DNA from: Pandoraea pneumonica
GTDB lineage: Bacteria > Pseudomonadota > Gammaproteobacteria > Burkholderiales > Burkholderiaceae
Length of the DNA: 64,000 nt
Direction of reading: 5' to 3'
Assembly: GCF_902459645.1 (NCBI RefSeq)
Contig: NZ_CABPSK010000002.1
Coordinates: forward strand, 806,001 to 870,000
This document shows, piece after piece, positions 8,045-16,481 of this stretch. Under the pieces are notes generated by a model, which was given only the letters and a program-made list of their open reading frames with translations, searched no databases and was not told the DNA's origin. Every line of letters starts with the position of its first letter. The first letter of the stretch is position 1. Position numbers and translations under genes: made by a program.

Positions 8045-9337
8045 ATGATTTCAGGCGAACGTACCGGACTCGTCTTGATGGGGGGCGGCGCGCGCGCCGC
8101 TTACCAAGTGGGTGTCCTCGCGGCCATTGCCGCCATTCAGCGCGAAGTGTTGCCCTCACGGCGCGCGATCCCATTTCCCATCGTGTGCGGCACTTCGGCG
8201 GGGGCGATCAATGCGGCGGCGCTCGCCTCGCATGCCGACGACTTCCAGCATGGCGTGATGAAGCTCGATGCCGTCTGGCGTCAGTTTCACGCCGGGCAAG
8301 TGTTTCGTGCCGATTCGCTGGGCATGGCGGGCACCGGCGCGCGCTGGCTGGCGGCTATTTCGCTCGGCTGGGCGCTGCGCCGCTCACCTCGTTCACTGTT
8401 CGACTGGTCGCCGCTCGCGGAGATGCTGCGTAACGCCATTCGGCTAGAGCGCTTGCCGGAAGTATTCGCCTCGGGCGCGTTGGCGGCGTTGTCGGTCACC
8501 GCGCTGTCGTATTCGTCGGGCAAGCACGTCACGTTCTACCAAAGCGGCGAGCCGATCCAGCCATGGAAGCGCTCGCTGCGGCTCGCCCGTGCGGTGCCGC
8601 TCACTGTCGAGCATCTGCTGGCGTCGAGCGCGATTCCGTTTCTTTTTCCCGCCATTGAACTCGATCTCGATGGTCAGCCCGAGTATTTCGGGGATGGGTC
8701 GATGCGCCAGATCGCACCGCTCAGTCCGCCGATTCATCTGGGGGCGACGCGCATTTTGATCATCGGCGCGGCGCATGGCCAGTACGGGCTCGATAGCAGC
8801 GGCGAGCGTATCGCCGGGTATCCGAGTCTCGCGCAGATCGGCGGGCAGGCGCTCGCCAGCGTGTTTATCGACGGGCTGTCGGCCGATCTCGAACGTCTGC
8901 AACACATCAACAACGTGCTGCGGCACGTGCCCGCTGCGCAGCGCGAATCGAGTGGCTGGCGGCCTATCGAAACGCTGGTAATTTCGCCGAGTCAGCGCCT
9001 TGAGCCGATTGCCGCGCGGCATCTGCAACAATTGCCGCGTGCGGTGCGCACGATGCTGGGGGCGATCGGTGCGGATGAGGCGCGTGGTGCTGCGTTCGCG
9101 AGCTACCTCCTGTTCGAATCGTCGTACACGCAAGAATTGATCGCGCTGGGCGAAGCCGATGCGTACGCACAACGTGACGCCATCGCAGCGTGGCTGGTGG
9201 CCGAGGCCGATGGCACGAGCCCCCTCGACAGCGTGGAAGCCGGGGCGGTGGGGAGTGTCGATATGCCTGCAAACTCGCCCATGTCCTCGACACCGGCCGA
9301 CGCGGATGCGCCTGCTGTTGGTGGCGATGCCGCTTGA
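8045..9337 (+). CDS. patatin-like phospholipase family protein
   Basis: 430 aa. The three patatin blocks are intact: glycine-rich LMGGGARAAYQVGVL (residues 11-25), the nucleophile elbow G49-T-S51-A-G53 and the catalytic Asp217 in FGDGSM. It therefore carries a Ser-Asp dyad for acyl-ester (lipid) hydrolysis. There is no signal peptide, so it is probably cytoplasmic or peripherally membrane-bound. The C-terminus is low complexity. A strong ribosome site (AGGGAGG, 8033-8039) precedes the ATG at 8045. The substrate could be phospholipid or, given phaM upstream, another storage lipid; the latter is speculation. Confidence 0.88.
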   Translation: MISGERTGLVLMGGGARAAYQVGVLAAIAAIQREVLPSRRAIPFPIVCGTSAGAINAAALASHADDFQHGVMKLDAVWRQFHAGQVFRADSLGMAGTGARWLAAISLGWALRRSPRSLFDWSPLAEMLRNAIRLERLPEVFASGALAALSVTALSYSSGKHVTFYQSGEPIQPWKRSLRLARAVPLTVEHLLASSAIPFLFPAIELDLDGQPEYFGDGSMRQIAPLSPPIHLGATRILIIGAAHGQYGLDSSGERIAGYPSLAQIGGQALASVFIDGLSADLERLQHINNVLRHVPAAQRESSGWRPIETLVISPSQRLEPIAARHLQQLPRAVRTMLGAIGADEARGAAFASYLLFESSYTQELIALGEADAYAQRDAIAAWLVAEADGTSPLDSVEAGAVGSVDMPANSPMSSTPADADAPAVGGDAA

Positions 9338-9361
9338 TATCTGATTGAACCGACCGTCGCT

Positions 9362-10228
9362 ATGTCTCGAACTCACGTCCCTTGCCCCTATCCCTCGACG
9401 TTCTGGCGCGACCCGGCATTGCCGTTTCTCGAAGCCCGCGAAGTGCTCGACGGGCGGCAAGTCTGCTATGCGCTGCACAGCCACGAAACGTTTTCGATTG
9501 GCGTGGTGACCGGCGGGCAGAGCACTTACCTGAACGGCCGCGCACGCGAAACGGTGGGCAAGGGCAGCGTCGTCGTGATGAACCCCGATGCGGTGCATGC
9601 TTGCAATCCGATCGGCGACGAGGCGTGGGCGTATCGCATGTTGTTCGTCGATACGGCTTGGCTCGGGGCATTGCAGCGCGAGTTGGGCTTTGGCGACGGG
9701 CAAGATCTGCATCTGTTCGATCCGCTGTCGTCGACGGATGCCACGTTGTACGACGGGCTGAATCGGCTATACGACGTTTGCACCGATTCGAGCGCCGATC
9801 AGCTTGAGCGCGAGAGTGTGGTCCAGCAGTTTTTCGTGGATGTGCATGAGCGGCTGAATCCGGCGCCGCGTGCGATGCGCGACGACCCGCGCAAGTTGCG
9901 CGAGGCGGCGGATTTCATTCGGGCGCATTGCCGTGAGGCGTTGACGTTGGCGCAGATTTGCAGCGCGGCGGGGTTGTCGGCATCGTATTTGACGCGCGCG
10001 TTTCGGGCGCAATACGGGCTCACGCCGCATGCGTACCTGATGAATCAGCGGATTCAATATGCTCGCGCACGGCTGCGTCGCGGACACGCGATTGCCGAGG
10101 TTGCCCTCGATGCCGGGTTCGCCGATCAGGCGCATTTCCAACGCACGTTCAAGCAACTGCTCGCGGCGACGCCCGGCCACTATCGGGCATCGGATACCCG
10201 CAACGCAACGCAGCGTGACGTAACGTAA
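9362..10228 (+). CDS. AraC family transcriptional regulator
   Basis: 288 aa. The N-terminal half is an AraC-type cupin sensor (HSHETFSIGVVTGGQSTYLNGR; VVVMNPDAVHACNP). The C-terminal 100 residues hold two helix-turn-helices (TLAQICSAAGLSASYLTRAFRAQYGLTPHAYL; IAEVALDAGFADQAHFQRTFKQLLAATPGHYR). Its 3' end faces a LysE exporter gene only a few bases away, convergent. AraC-LysE pairs are common in Burkholderiales, so the exporter is a plausible target, although the convergent layout leaves the target promoter elsewhere. ATG at 9362. Confidence 0.92.
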   Translation: MSRTHVPCPYPSTFWRDPALPFLEAREVLDGRQVCYALHSHETFSIGVVTGGQSTYLNGRARETVGKGSVVVMNPDAVHACNPIGDEAWAYRMLFVDTAWLGALQRELGFGDGQDLHLFDPLSSTDATLYDGLNRLYDVCTDSSADQLERESVVQQFFVDVHERLNPAPRAMRDDPRKLREAADFIRAHCREALTLAQICSAAGLSASYLTRAFRAQYGLTPHAYLMNQRIQYARARLRRGHAIAEVALDAGFADQAHFQRTFKQLLAATPGHYRASDTRNATQRDVT

Positions 10229-10234
10229 AGGGCA

Positions 10235-10819
10235 TCAGCCCGCCACCAGGTACACGGCGCTTGCCGCCAGCAGCGCAGCCATGACGCGATTGAGGCGTCG
10301 CACGCGCTGCGCATCGCGCATATGTTGCCGAAGCATCGCCCCGGCAACGACCCAGCACCCCACCGACACCCAGCACACGACGAAGTAGATCGCGGCGAAT
10401 TGCCAGATTCGCGCGGGGTCGCCTGCGGTGTATGCCCCTGTCCCGGCCAAAGCGGCGAGCCAGGCTTTCGGATTCAGCCACTGCATGACGGCGCCGTGCA
10501 GCATCGTCGGGCCGCGCTGCGGGTTGGCATCACCCAGTTCGCCGTTATCGACGGCGAGCTTGTAGGCCATGTAGAGCAGAAACAAGACACCGAACCATTG
10601 GATCGCATGCATCAGCGCGGGCACGCGTTGCAGGAGTTCGTACACACCAAAGCCCACGCCGACGAGCAGTACGACAAAGCCGACAGTGGCGCCGGTGACG
10701 TGGCGCAGGCTCGACCACAAGCCATAGCGCGCGCCCGAGCCGAGTGCCACAACGTTGACGGGGCCGGGGGTGATCGAGGCGGCCAGCGCAAACGCGGCCA
10801 TGGAGTAGAAGAGCGTCAT
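10235..10819 (-). CDS. LysE family translocator (amino acid exporter)
   Basis: 194 aa with about five to six hydrophobic segments. The N-terminus MTLFYSMAAFALAASITPGPVNVVALGSGARYG carries the LysE/RhtB family signature (TPGPVN...G). It is an inner-membrane exporter of amino acids or related compounds; which one cannot be read from sequence. Convergent with the AraC regulator at 9362-10228, ending 6 bp from it. The nonamer repeat tract begins 85 bp upstream of its start. Confidence 0.9.
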   Translation of the reverse strand: MTLFYSMAAFALAASITPGPVNVVALGSGARYGLWSSLRHVTGATVGFVVLLVGVGFGVYELLQRVPALMHAIQWFGVLFLLYMAYKLAVDNGELGDANPQRGPTMLHGAVMQWLNPKAWLAALAGTGAYTAGDPARIWQFAAIYFVVCWVSVGCWVVAGAMLRQHMRDAQRVRRLNRVMAALLAASAVYLVAG

Positions 10820-10903
10820 TGGGAACCCTTGTGCGGAGAATGCAGGGTTCCGAATTTAGAGGGGCTGTCGCGGGGCGTATTGAAGAAAACTGCCTAAGCG
10901 GGT

Positions 10904-10984
<81 letters not shown>

Positions 10985-11018
10985 GAACGGGGAAGGGCTT
11001 TGTCGCTGGTTTGCGCCG

Positions 11019-11456
11019 TCACGGAAGCAGGCGCTGCCTTAGCAAGCCGAGCAAACGGCCCACGATGGGCAGTTTGGCGTAGATGTCTTCGGTGGCGTCC
11101 CAGTAGTCGCGTTGGTAGGCGATGCGCCCGTCGACCGCCAAACGCAGATGAGAAGCGCCGTGAATCACTTGCTCATCCTCGATCCAGCGTTTGGCGTGGA
11201 AGTGGAAATTCCAGACGAGTAGCGCTTGATTGTGTTGCAGCAGCGTGGCCGTGATTTCGAAGCGGGGGACGTCGACCCGTTCGAACAAATGATCGAGGAG
11301 CGCGGCGAGCTCGGCGGCGCTGCGCACTTCATGCAGCGGACTTCTGAAATAGACGGTCGGCGCATAGAACTCGCCGAGATTGGCGACGCTTTGCCGCGTG
11401 AGGGTTTCGACGTAGCGCGTCAGACGGGTGAGCGCGGCAGCATGATCGATGTCCAT
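11019..11456 (-). CDS. SnoaL / nuclear transport factor 2-like fold protein
   Basis: 145 aa from the ATG at 11456 (MDIDHAAALTRLTRYVETL); an in-frame start at 11603 would add a low-complexity leader without homology, so it is not used. The sequence has the cone-like NTF2 pattern: an N-terminal helix, LGEFYAPTVYFRSPLHEVRSAAELAALLDHLF, and beta strands ending WNFHFHAKRWIEDEQVIHGASHLRLAVDGRIAYQRDYWDATEDIYAKLP. Some family members are isomerases or hydrolases, others only bind ligands; no function can be assigned. Nonamer-type repeats lie on both sides. Confidence 0.75.
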   Translation of the reverse strand: MDIDHAAALTRLTRYVETLTRQSVANLGEFYAPTVYFRSPLHEVRSAAELAALLDHLFERVDVPRFEITATLLQHNQALLVWNFHFHAKRWIEDEQVIHGASHLRLAVDGRIAYQRDYWDATEDIYAKLPIVGRLLGLLRQRLLP

Positions 11457-11650
11457 GGCACGGTCTCGCTTGGGGCGCGCAGGCGGCGCGCGTGGCGCAG
11501 GGGAACCTTGCCGTAACTTACCAGCCGATGCTCGGGCGCGCACCGCGTCGGTGCACCCGGCGTGGCGCGGATGAGACAGCGCACCGCGGTTCGCGTTGGA
11601 CATCCGTGGCGACTCGGGCTAACCGATACCGACCGACGGCGCCCGAAGCC

Positions 11651-11709
11651 GACCAGCGCCAATCACGCCAATCACGCCAAACAGCGTCAATCAGCGCCAA
11701 CCAACGGCG
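11651..11709. repeat. degenerate nonamer direct repeats
   Basis: Two exact copies of CAATCACGC (11660-11677), followed by CAAACAGCG, CAATCAGCG and CAACCAACG at 9-10 base spacing. A decayed tandem array in the 260-bp gap between the SnoaL-like gene and the chalcone-isomerase-like gene. Apart from this I see nothing in the gap (11457-11716). Confidence 0.6.
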
Positions 11710-11716
11710 ACGTGAC

Positions 11717-12286
11717 TCAGCGCACGTCGCTGATCAGTTCCGCCCGCAGATCCGGTGCGCTCGTGCGTGGGTCGAGCCAGATGGCGAAGAAGGCGCGTCC
11801 GAAGGCGTCGCCTGCGATTTGGCCAATCAGTTTGCCGTCGGAGAAGAAGCGCGTGCCATCGCCCGGGCGGTACACGCCAGTCAGATGCTGGCCTTCCGAC
11901 ACATCGGGCAGGATGCGGGCAAGCTCGTCCGCCCACCGCTGACGCTCGGCATCGGTCGCCACTTGCAGCTTCGTCATCTCGATGAGACTGCGCTGCACGA
12001 GCGTGTGCGATTTGAAGCTACGGGCGTAACGCAGATCGAGGACAAGGGGATGCGAGCCCCAATTGGCACTGAGGCGGTCGGCGACCGAGAAGAGTTCGGC
12101 GTCGTAGAGATGAAACCCCATGCGGGTGAAGGAACCGTGACCGACGAGGTGCGCGGTGGGTACTTCTTGAGAGGCCAGTTGCACGGCATCGAACGCGTGC
12201 GCGCTCGGGGCTGCCGTTGCCGCACCCACGGTGGCGCAGACGCAGGCGGCGCGCAGCCATGCTGTCAAAGCAAGACGAGTTGCCAT
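11717..12286 (-). CDS. chalcone isomerase-like (CHI fold) periplasmic protein
   Basis: 189 aa. A signal peptide (about 1-31, ending SAHA) is followed by the bacterial chalcone-isomerase-like domain: LVGHGSFTRMGFHLYDAELFS near the N-terminus and GDGTRFFSDGKLIGQIAGDAFGRAFFAIWLDPRTSAPDLRAELI at the end. The bacterial family shares the fold with plant chalcone isomerase and fatty-acid-binding proteins, but the plant catalytic set is usually absent. A periplasmic lipid- or ligand-binding role is a reasonable inference. Monocistronic on the minus strand; ATG at 12286. Confidence 0.82.
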   Translation of the reverse strand: MATRLALTAWLRAACVCATVGAATAAPSAHAFDAVQLASQEVPTAHLVGHGSFTRMGFHLYDAELFSVADRLSANWGSHPLVLDLRYARSFKSHTLVQRSLIEMTKLQVATDAERQRWADELARILPDVSEGQHLTGVYRPGDGTRFFSDGKLIGQIAGDAFGRAFFAIWLDPRTSAPDLRAELISDVR

Positions 12287-12570
12287 GCTCGGCTCCTTTC
12301 CGGTTCAAGGATCCAGTCGAGTAAAGGGGCCCGTCGGCAGCGCGTGAGTCGTTCGGTCGGCGCGCTGGCCGGTACAGCTTGTTGCGTGGATGCGACTGAG
12401 CGTCTTTTCGACTATCGGGCACGGCGAATTCGGAGGCGGCGACCGCCGCGATCTGAACCGGATCACAAGCACGGAACGACTGCTTTTAGCCTAGACCATG
12501 CAAGGTGCGTTGCTGAGCCCCGTCGCACAAGGACAAACCCTGACGCATCGTGATGGGCATCGACCTCTTT

Positions 12571-12586
12571 TGGCCCACCGTTTGCA
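12571..12586 (+). promoter_or_regulatory. weak sigma-54-like -24/-12 candidate
   Basis: TGGCCCA-CCGT-TTGCA keeps the GG-N10-GC spacing and the TTGCA box, but departs from TGGCACG in the -24 box. It would transcribe rightward into a 400-bp leader before the ferritin-like gene. GG-N10-GC is easy to meet by chance in GC-rich DNA, so this is tentative. Confidence 0.2.
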
Positions 12587-12668
12587 GCGTGGCGCGACAC
12601 GGCCGATGGGGTGGCAATCGTCGGCGCCCGATACCCGCTGCCCCTTGATCTTAGGAGCTTTGCGTGAC

Positions 12669-12688
12669 ATTTTGACCGTCGTCAAAAT
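12669..12688. promoter_or_regulatory. perfect 20-bp palindrome ATTTTGACCGTCGTCAAAAT
   Basis: 8-base arms ATTTTGAC / GTCAAAAT around CGTC, in the 701-bp space (12287-12987) between two genes. Its AT-rich arms stand out in this GC-rich window. Probably an operator. Further right, GCCGTC-CTTCAGC-GACGGC (12830-12848) could form a hairpin. I see no convincing coding sequence in the space. Confidence 0.4.
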
Positions 12689-12987
12689 TACGCCGCATTA
12701 CTGTCACGTGGGGCCCGGCGCGTAGGGTTTTGAAAGGCTTTTATGTTATGATTCAAGAGTTTGCCCATATTTTAGTAGGGTCGCTCTAGCCATATCGCCA
12801 GGACGCGGCCAAGTTACAGGCGCTTCATCGCCGTCCTTCAGCGACGGCAGGGGTTCAAGACGTGAAGCCGGACGGCGGGGGCCGTTCGTATCGCGGTCAC
12901 CGTTTTGTCTGTCGAAATTCGGCGTAAACTTTCACAATACTATCTTGAGTCCTGGTGTAAGGTCTCGCGACCTTGGGGGTAATTGAA

Positions 12988-13872
12988 ATGAACGAAATGC
13001 TGTATCCCGAACTGTACAAGTCGCTGGAAGCAGTGCGTTGGAACATGGAGAAGGACATTCCGTGGGACAAGTTCGACGCGAGCCAACTCACCGACGATCA
13101 GGCGCGCACCATCAAGATGAATGCCATCACGGAATGGGCGGCGCTGCCGGCGACCGAGATGTTCCTGCGCGACAACCGTGACGACAGCGACTTCTCCGCT
13201 TTCATGAGCGTGTGGTTCTTCGAAGAGCAGAAGCACTCGCTGGTGCTCATGGAATACCTGCGCCGTTTCCGCCCGGACCTCGTGCCGAGCGAAGCCGAAC
13301 TCCACGCCGTGCGCTTCCCGTTCGACCCGGCCCCGCCGCTCGAAACGCTGATGCTGCACTTCTGCGGCGAAATTCGCCTGAACCACTGGTATCGCCGCGC
13401 TGCCGAATGGCACACCGAGCCGGTGATCAAGGCCATCTACGAAATCATTTCGCGCGACGAAGCCCGCCATGGCGGCGCCTACCTGCGCTACATGAAGAAG
13501 GCGCTGACGAGCTTCGGCGATAACGCGCGTGCCGCGTTCGCGAAGATCGGCGTACTGATGGCTTCGGCGCGCCGCACCGAAAAGCCGCTGCACCCGACCA
13601 ACCTGCACGTGAACAAGGACCTGTTCCCGAACGACACGGTGCAATCGCGCCTGCCGGAACCGGAATGGCTCGAGCACTGGCTCGACGAGCAGATCAAGTT
13701 CGACGACAGCTGGGAAAAGAAGGTGGTCGAGCGCATTCTGCACAACATGTCGCTGCTGTTCGAGCGCACGTTTGCGACCGCTACCGACCTGAACCGCTAT
13801 CGCAAGGAAATCACCGCGCGTTTGGCGGCAGTGGCGACGCCGGCTGCACCGGCCGTTGCGACGTCGGCGTAA
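12988..13872 (+). CDS. ferritin-like (di-iron helical bundle) protein
   Basis: 294 aa, all helical. Carboxylate/histidine motifs typical of a di-iron four-helix bundle are visible: EWAALPATEMF, WFFEEQKHSLVL (E-x2-H) and SRDEARHGGAYL (DE-x2-H). This E...ExxH...ExxH pattern is shared by ferritin-like and AurF/acyl-ACP-desaturase-like oxygenases. Bacterial members of this length are usually annotated simply as ferritin-like; an oxygenase or desaturase role is as possible as iron handling. The ATG at 12988 follows a GGGGG ribosome site; a TTG at 12973 is less likely. Single gene closed by a strong terminator. Confidence 0.8.
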   Translation: MNEMLYPELYKSLEAVRWNMEKDIPWDKFDASQLTDDQARTIKMNAITEWAALPATEMFLRDNRDDSDFSAFMSVWFFEEQKHSLVLMEYLRRFRPDLVPSEAELHAVRFPFDPAPPLETLMLHFCGEIRLNHWYRRAAEWHTEPVIKAIYEIISRDEARHGGAYLRYMKKALTSFGDNARAAFAKIGVLMASARRTEKPLHPTNLHVNKDLFPNDTVQSRLPEPEWLEHWLDEQIKFDDSWEKKVVERILHNMSLLFERTFATATDLNRYRKEITARLAAVATPAAPAVATSA

Positions 13873-13923
13873 TCGGCGATATCGCCAGCAATTTGCGATA
13901 TCCGTTGTACCGGGGTATCGCGC

Positions 13924-13950
13924 AAAAAAAGGGGCTTCGGCCCCTTTTTT
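13924..13950 (+). terminator. rho-independent terminator
   Basis: AAAAAAAGGGGC - TTCG - GCCCCTTTTTT: GC stem with UUCG tetraloop, A tract before and T tract after, so it works in both directions. It closes the ferritin-like gene 50 bp after its stop. Confidence 0.92.
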
Positions 13951-14002
13951 GTTGCCCGCGCGCTGCCGTGGGACAATACCGCGTTCACTTTGACAGACAG
14001 TC

Positions 14003-14497
14003 ATGCAACTCGCCCAAGCTCCCGATTTCGAGGCCAAAGTCCTCTCGCGCGATGCCCTCGTGGCACTCGCTCCGCAATTGCCGCGTCCGCTGGTGTTCAC
14101 CAATGGTGTCTTCGACATCCTGCATCGCGGCCACGTGACCTATCTCGCACAGGCCCGCGCGCTCGGTGCCTGCCTAATCGTTGCCGTGAATACCGACGCG
14201 TCGGTGCGCACGCTTGGCAAAGGTGACGATCGCCCCATCAACAACGAGAACGATCGTGCGGCGCTGCTCGCTGCATTGCAGAGTGTGGACTATGTGGTGA
14301 CGTTCGGTGAGTCGACCCCCGAAGCCCTGATCGCCGCCGTGCGTCCGGACATTCTGGTCAAGGGCGGTGACTACGACATGGACAAGCTGCCGGAGTCGGC
14401 ATTGGTGCGGGGCTGGGGCGGCAAGGCCGTGGCGATTCCGTTCGAGCACCAACGCTCGACGACGTCGCTGCTCAAGAAGGTGCGGGCGCAATCATGA
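14003..14497 (+). CDS. rfaE2: D-glycero-beta-D-manno-heptose 1-phosphate adenylyltransferase
   Basis: 164 aa. Transfers AMP to heptose 1-phosphate to give ADP-heptose for the LPS inner core. The nucleotidyltransferase signature FTNGVFDILHRGHVTYL contains HxGH, and NTDASVRTLGKGDDRPIN plus the late RSTTSLLKKVR block match RfaE domain 2 (C-terminal half of HldE). The kinase half is a separate gene outside the window, as usual in beta-proteobacteria. Overlaps the asparaginase gene by four bases (ATGA), so the two are translationally coupled. ATG at 14003. Confidence 0.93.
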   Translation: MQLAQAPDFEAKVLSRDALVALAPQLPRPLVFTNGVFDILHRGHVTYLAQARALGACLIVAVNTDASVRTLGKGDDRPINNENDRAALLAALQSVDYVVTFGESTPEALIAAVRPDILVKGGDYDMDKLPESALVRGWGGKAVAIPFEHQRSTTSLLKKVRAQS

Positions 14498-15501
14498 ATT
14501 TGGCACCGCTGGTAGAACTCACGCGTGGCGCAAATGGCGTCGATACGGTGGAATGCGTTCACTACGGCGCGGTCGCCGTGGTCGACGCCACGGGCCGGTT
14601 GCGTTACGCAGCGGGTGACCCGTCGTTTCTCACGTTCTCCCGCTCGACGCTCAAACCGTTTCAGGCGCTGCCGTTCGTCGAGGGCGATGGTGTCGCGCAT
14701 TTCGGATTGACGCAGGCCGAATTGGCGTTGCTCTGCGCGAGCCATTCGGGCGAATCGTTCCATATCGAAGGCGTGAAAAGCCTGTTGAGCAAAGCCGGTT
14801 GCGATGAACATCATCTGCAATGCGGCTGCCACACGCCGACGTTCTATTCCGCGACGGGCAAACGGCCCCCCGCCGACCTCAAGCCGACGGCACTGCATCA
14901 CAACTGTTCGGGCAAGCATGCGGGTTTTTTGGCCTACTGTGCGCAGCACGGGTTGCCGCTGGAAACGTATCTCGATCCCGCACACCCGTTGCAGCAGGCG
15001 ATTCGGGCGCGTGTGGGCGATGTGGTCGGGATGTCAGGCGACGCCTTGCCGTTAGGCATCGATGGGTGTTCCGCGCCGAACTACGCACTGCCGCTCGAGA
15101 AGTTGGCGGCGGCTTATGCGAGGTTGTCCGCGAGTGACGATCCGGCGCTCTCGACGTTGTTCGCGGCGATGACGCAGCAACCGGAGATGGTGTCCGGCAC
15201 CGCACGCAACGATTTGGCCTTCATGCGCATGGCACCGGGAGACTGGGTCGCGAAGATCGGCACCGATGGCGTACAGACGATCGGTGTGCGATCCGCCGGA
15301 CTGGGCATCGCCATCAAGGTCGTCGACGGCAATATGCGGGCGCTTTATACCGCTGCGGTGGCCGTTCTCAAAGCCCTCGGACTGGTTGATGCCCCTGAGG
15401 CCACCGGTCTCGCTCCGTGGGTTGAACCGACCATCAAAAACGCCCGAGGTCTGCGTACGGGCGTTGTGCGTCCGGTGGTGGAACTCAAGCGCGTGGGGTG
15501 A
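14494..15501 (+). CDS. asparaginase (Asparaginase_II family, PF06089-type)
   Basis: 335 aa. Conserved blocks of the bacterial asparaginase family related to Rhizobium etli AnsA: RSTLKPFQALPFVEGDGVAHFGLTQAELALLCASHSGE, LHHNCSGKHAGFLA, and MVSGTARNDLAFM. Family members deamidate L-asparagine to aspartate; it is unrelated in sequence to E. coli AnsA/AnsB. There is no signal peptide, so it is cytoplasmic. Starts inside the last codons of rfaE2 (ATGA). A GC-rich inverted repeat at 15505-15530 follows the stop but lacks a clean T tract. Confidence 0.85.
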   Translation: MNLAPLVELTRGANGVDTVECVHYGAVAVVDATGRLRYAAGDPSFLTFSRSTLKPFQALPFVEGDGVAHFGLTQAELALLCASHSGESFHIEGVKSLLSKAGCDEHHLQCGCHTPTFYSATGKRPPADLKPTALHHNCSGKHAGFLAYCAQHGLPLETYLDPAHPLQQAIRARVGDVVGMSGDALPLGIDGCSAPNYALPLEKLAAAYARLSASDDPALSTLFAAMTQQPEMVSGTARNDLAFMRMAPGDWVAKIGTDGVQTIGVRSAGLGIAIKVVDGNMRALYTAAVAVLKALGLVDAPEATGLAPWVEPTIKNARGLRTGVVRPVVELKRVG

Positions 15502-15547
15502 AGCCGGGCGGTGGGTTCGATCGCCGCCCGAAGGTCTGTGTTTTCAA

Positions 15548-16480
15548 TTAGTGGGCGAGCGCAGGCGGGCTGCCCACCGGTGCCGGACACGCTTTCACCA
15601 ATTGTGCTGACCACTGCTGCGTCACCACGCCGCGCAGCTGAGACGCGGCGTTCGCGTTGATGCCCGCAATGCGATAGACGATCCGGCTCTTCGCATTGGG
15701 CCGTTCGCTCAACTGCGGCGTAATACCCTTCTTCTGCGCGGTCGCCATCAAGCGTACGGCACGCTCACGGTCGTTGAACAAGCCGAGCGAGACGACGAGA
15801 TTCGACCCATCGCCATTCAGCACAAAGTATTCGGTGACGCCGGCTGAGCGAAGCAACGCGATTTGCTTGTCCGCCGCGGCTTTGTTCGGCACCGGATCGA
15901 GATGCACCCAATAGCGCTTGTCGACCGCGAGCGACTGTATGTCCCCCTGACCCGACGGCATCGCGGCAAGCAACAAGCCTCGCGCCTGCTGCGCATCGGT
16001 GGCGGCGAAGGGGCCGACGTCCAGGCATGTCGATGCGGCTGCCGCCTGCGCGGCCGCAGTCGCCGCCGAAGTCGTCGCCGCATCGCTAGACACGGCGGAA
16101 GATCCTGTGGCCGCCAGCGCCTGACTTGCGGCGGCCGCCACAGCGGAAGCCGACGACGCGGCGTTGGGGTTCGGCCCTGCGTCGCTCTCGCTGGCCTTGT
16201 TGGCTGCGGTTGTCGAGTTTGGCGTGTTCGGTGTGCTCGACGTGGTTGAGGTCTCGGCACCAGTTGCCGCACTTCCCGGCGTTGCTGTCGCAGCGACGGT
16301 CTCGCCACTGATCTGCGCGCCCGCCAGACGGATGCGCCCCGGTTCCAGTTGCTGAGTGACGCGCGTTGGCTCACGCCCCGTCGTCGGCAGAATATCCCGC
16401 CACTTCAGCAAGCCGAACTGCACGGCGGCCAGTGCCGCGTTGGCGGCCAAAAATAGAATCAACAGCAAGGCACGCAACAT
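15548..16480 (-). CDS. SPOR-domain membrane protein
   Basis: 310 aa from the ATG at 16480. One N-terminal transmembrane segment (MLRALLLILFLAANAALAAVQFGLL), a long Ala/Ser/Thr linker (about 45-155), then a C-terminal SPOR-like domain (about 165-255) beginning CLDVGPFAATDAQQARGLL, with YWVHLDPVPNKAAADKQIALLRSAGVTEYFV. SPOR domains bind denuded peptidoglycan at septa, so a cell-division or envelope role is inferred. One base separates it from the coaX stop (TGA-C-ATG): third gene of birA-coaX-SPOR. Confidence 0.85.
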   Translation of the reverse strand: MLRALLLILFLAANAALAAVQFGLLKWRDILPTTGREPTRVTQQLEPGRIRLAGAQISGETVAATATPGSAATGAETSTTSSTPNTPNSTTAANKASESDAGPNPNAASSASAVAAAASQALAATGSSAVSSDAATTSAATAAAQAAAASTCLDVGPFAATDAQQARGLLLAAMPSGQGDIQSLAVDKRYWVHLDPVPNKAAADKQIALLRSAGVTEYFVLNGDGSNLVVSLGLFNDRERAVRLMATAQKKGITPQLSERPNAKSRIVYRIAGINANAASQLRGVVTQQWSAQLVKACPAPVGSPPALAH

Positions 16481-16481
16481 G

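Noticed and set aside
11492-12553. 353-aa plus-strand frame over the chalcone-isomerase-like gene
   Set aside because: The minus strand encodes a signal-peptide protein with clear family features; the plus frame is low complexity.
12498-12725. 75-aa plus-strand frame in the 12287-12987 gap
   Set aside because: No ribosome site and no recognisable feature; composition similar to random GC-rich frames. A small gene cannot be fully excluded.
12742-12752. Promoter TATGTT/TATGAT before the ferritin-like gene
   Set aside because: Boxes resembling -10 are present but no -35 sits at 16-18 bp, so support is insufficient.
15505-15530. Terminator after the asparaginase gene
   Set aside because: A GC-rich inverted repeat is present, but the T-rich stretch begins about 10 bases later, so I do not call a rho-independent terminator.
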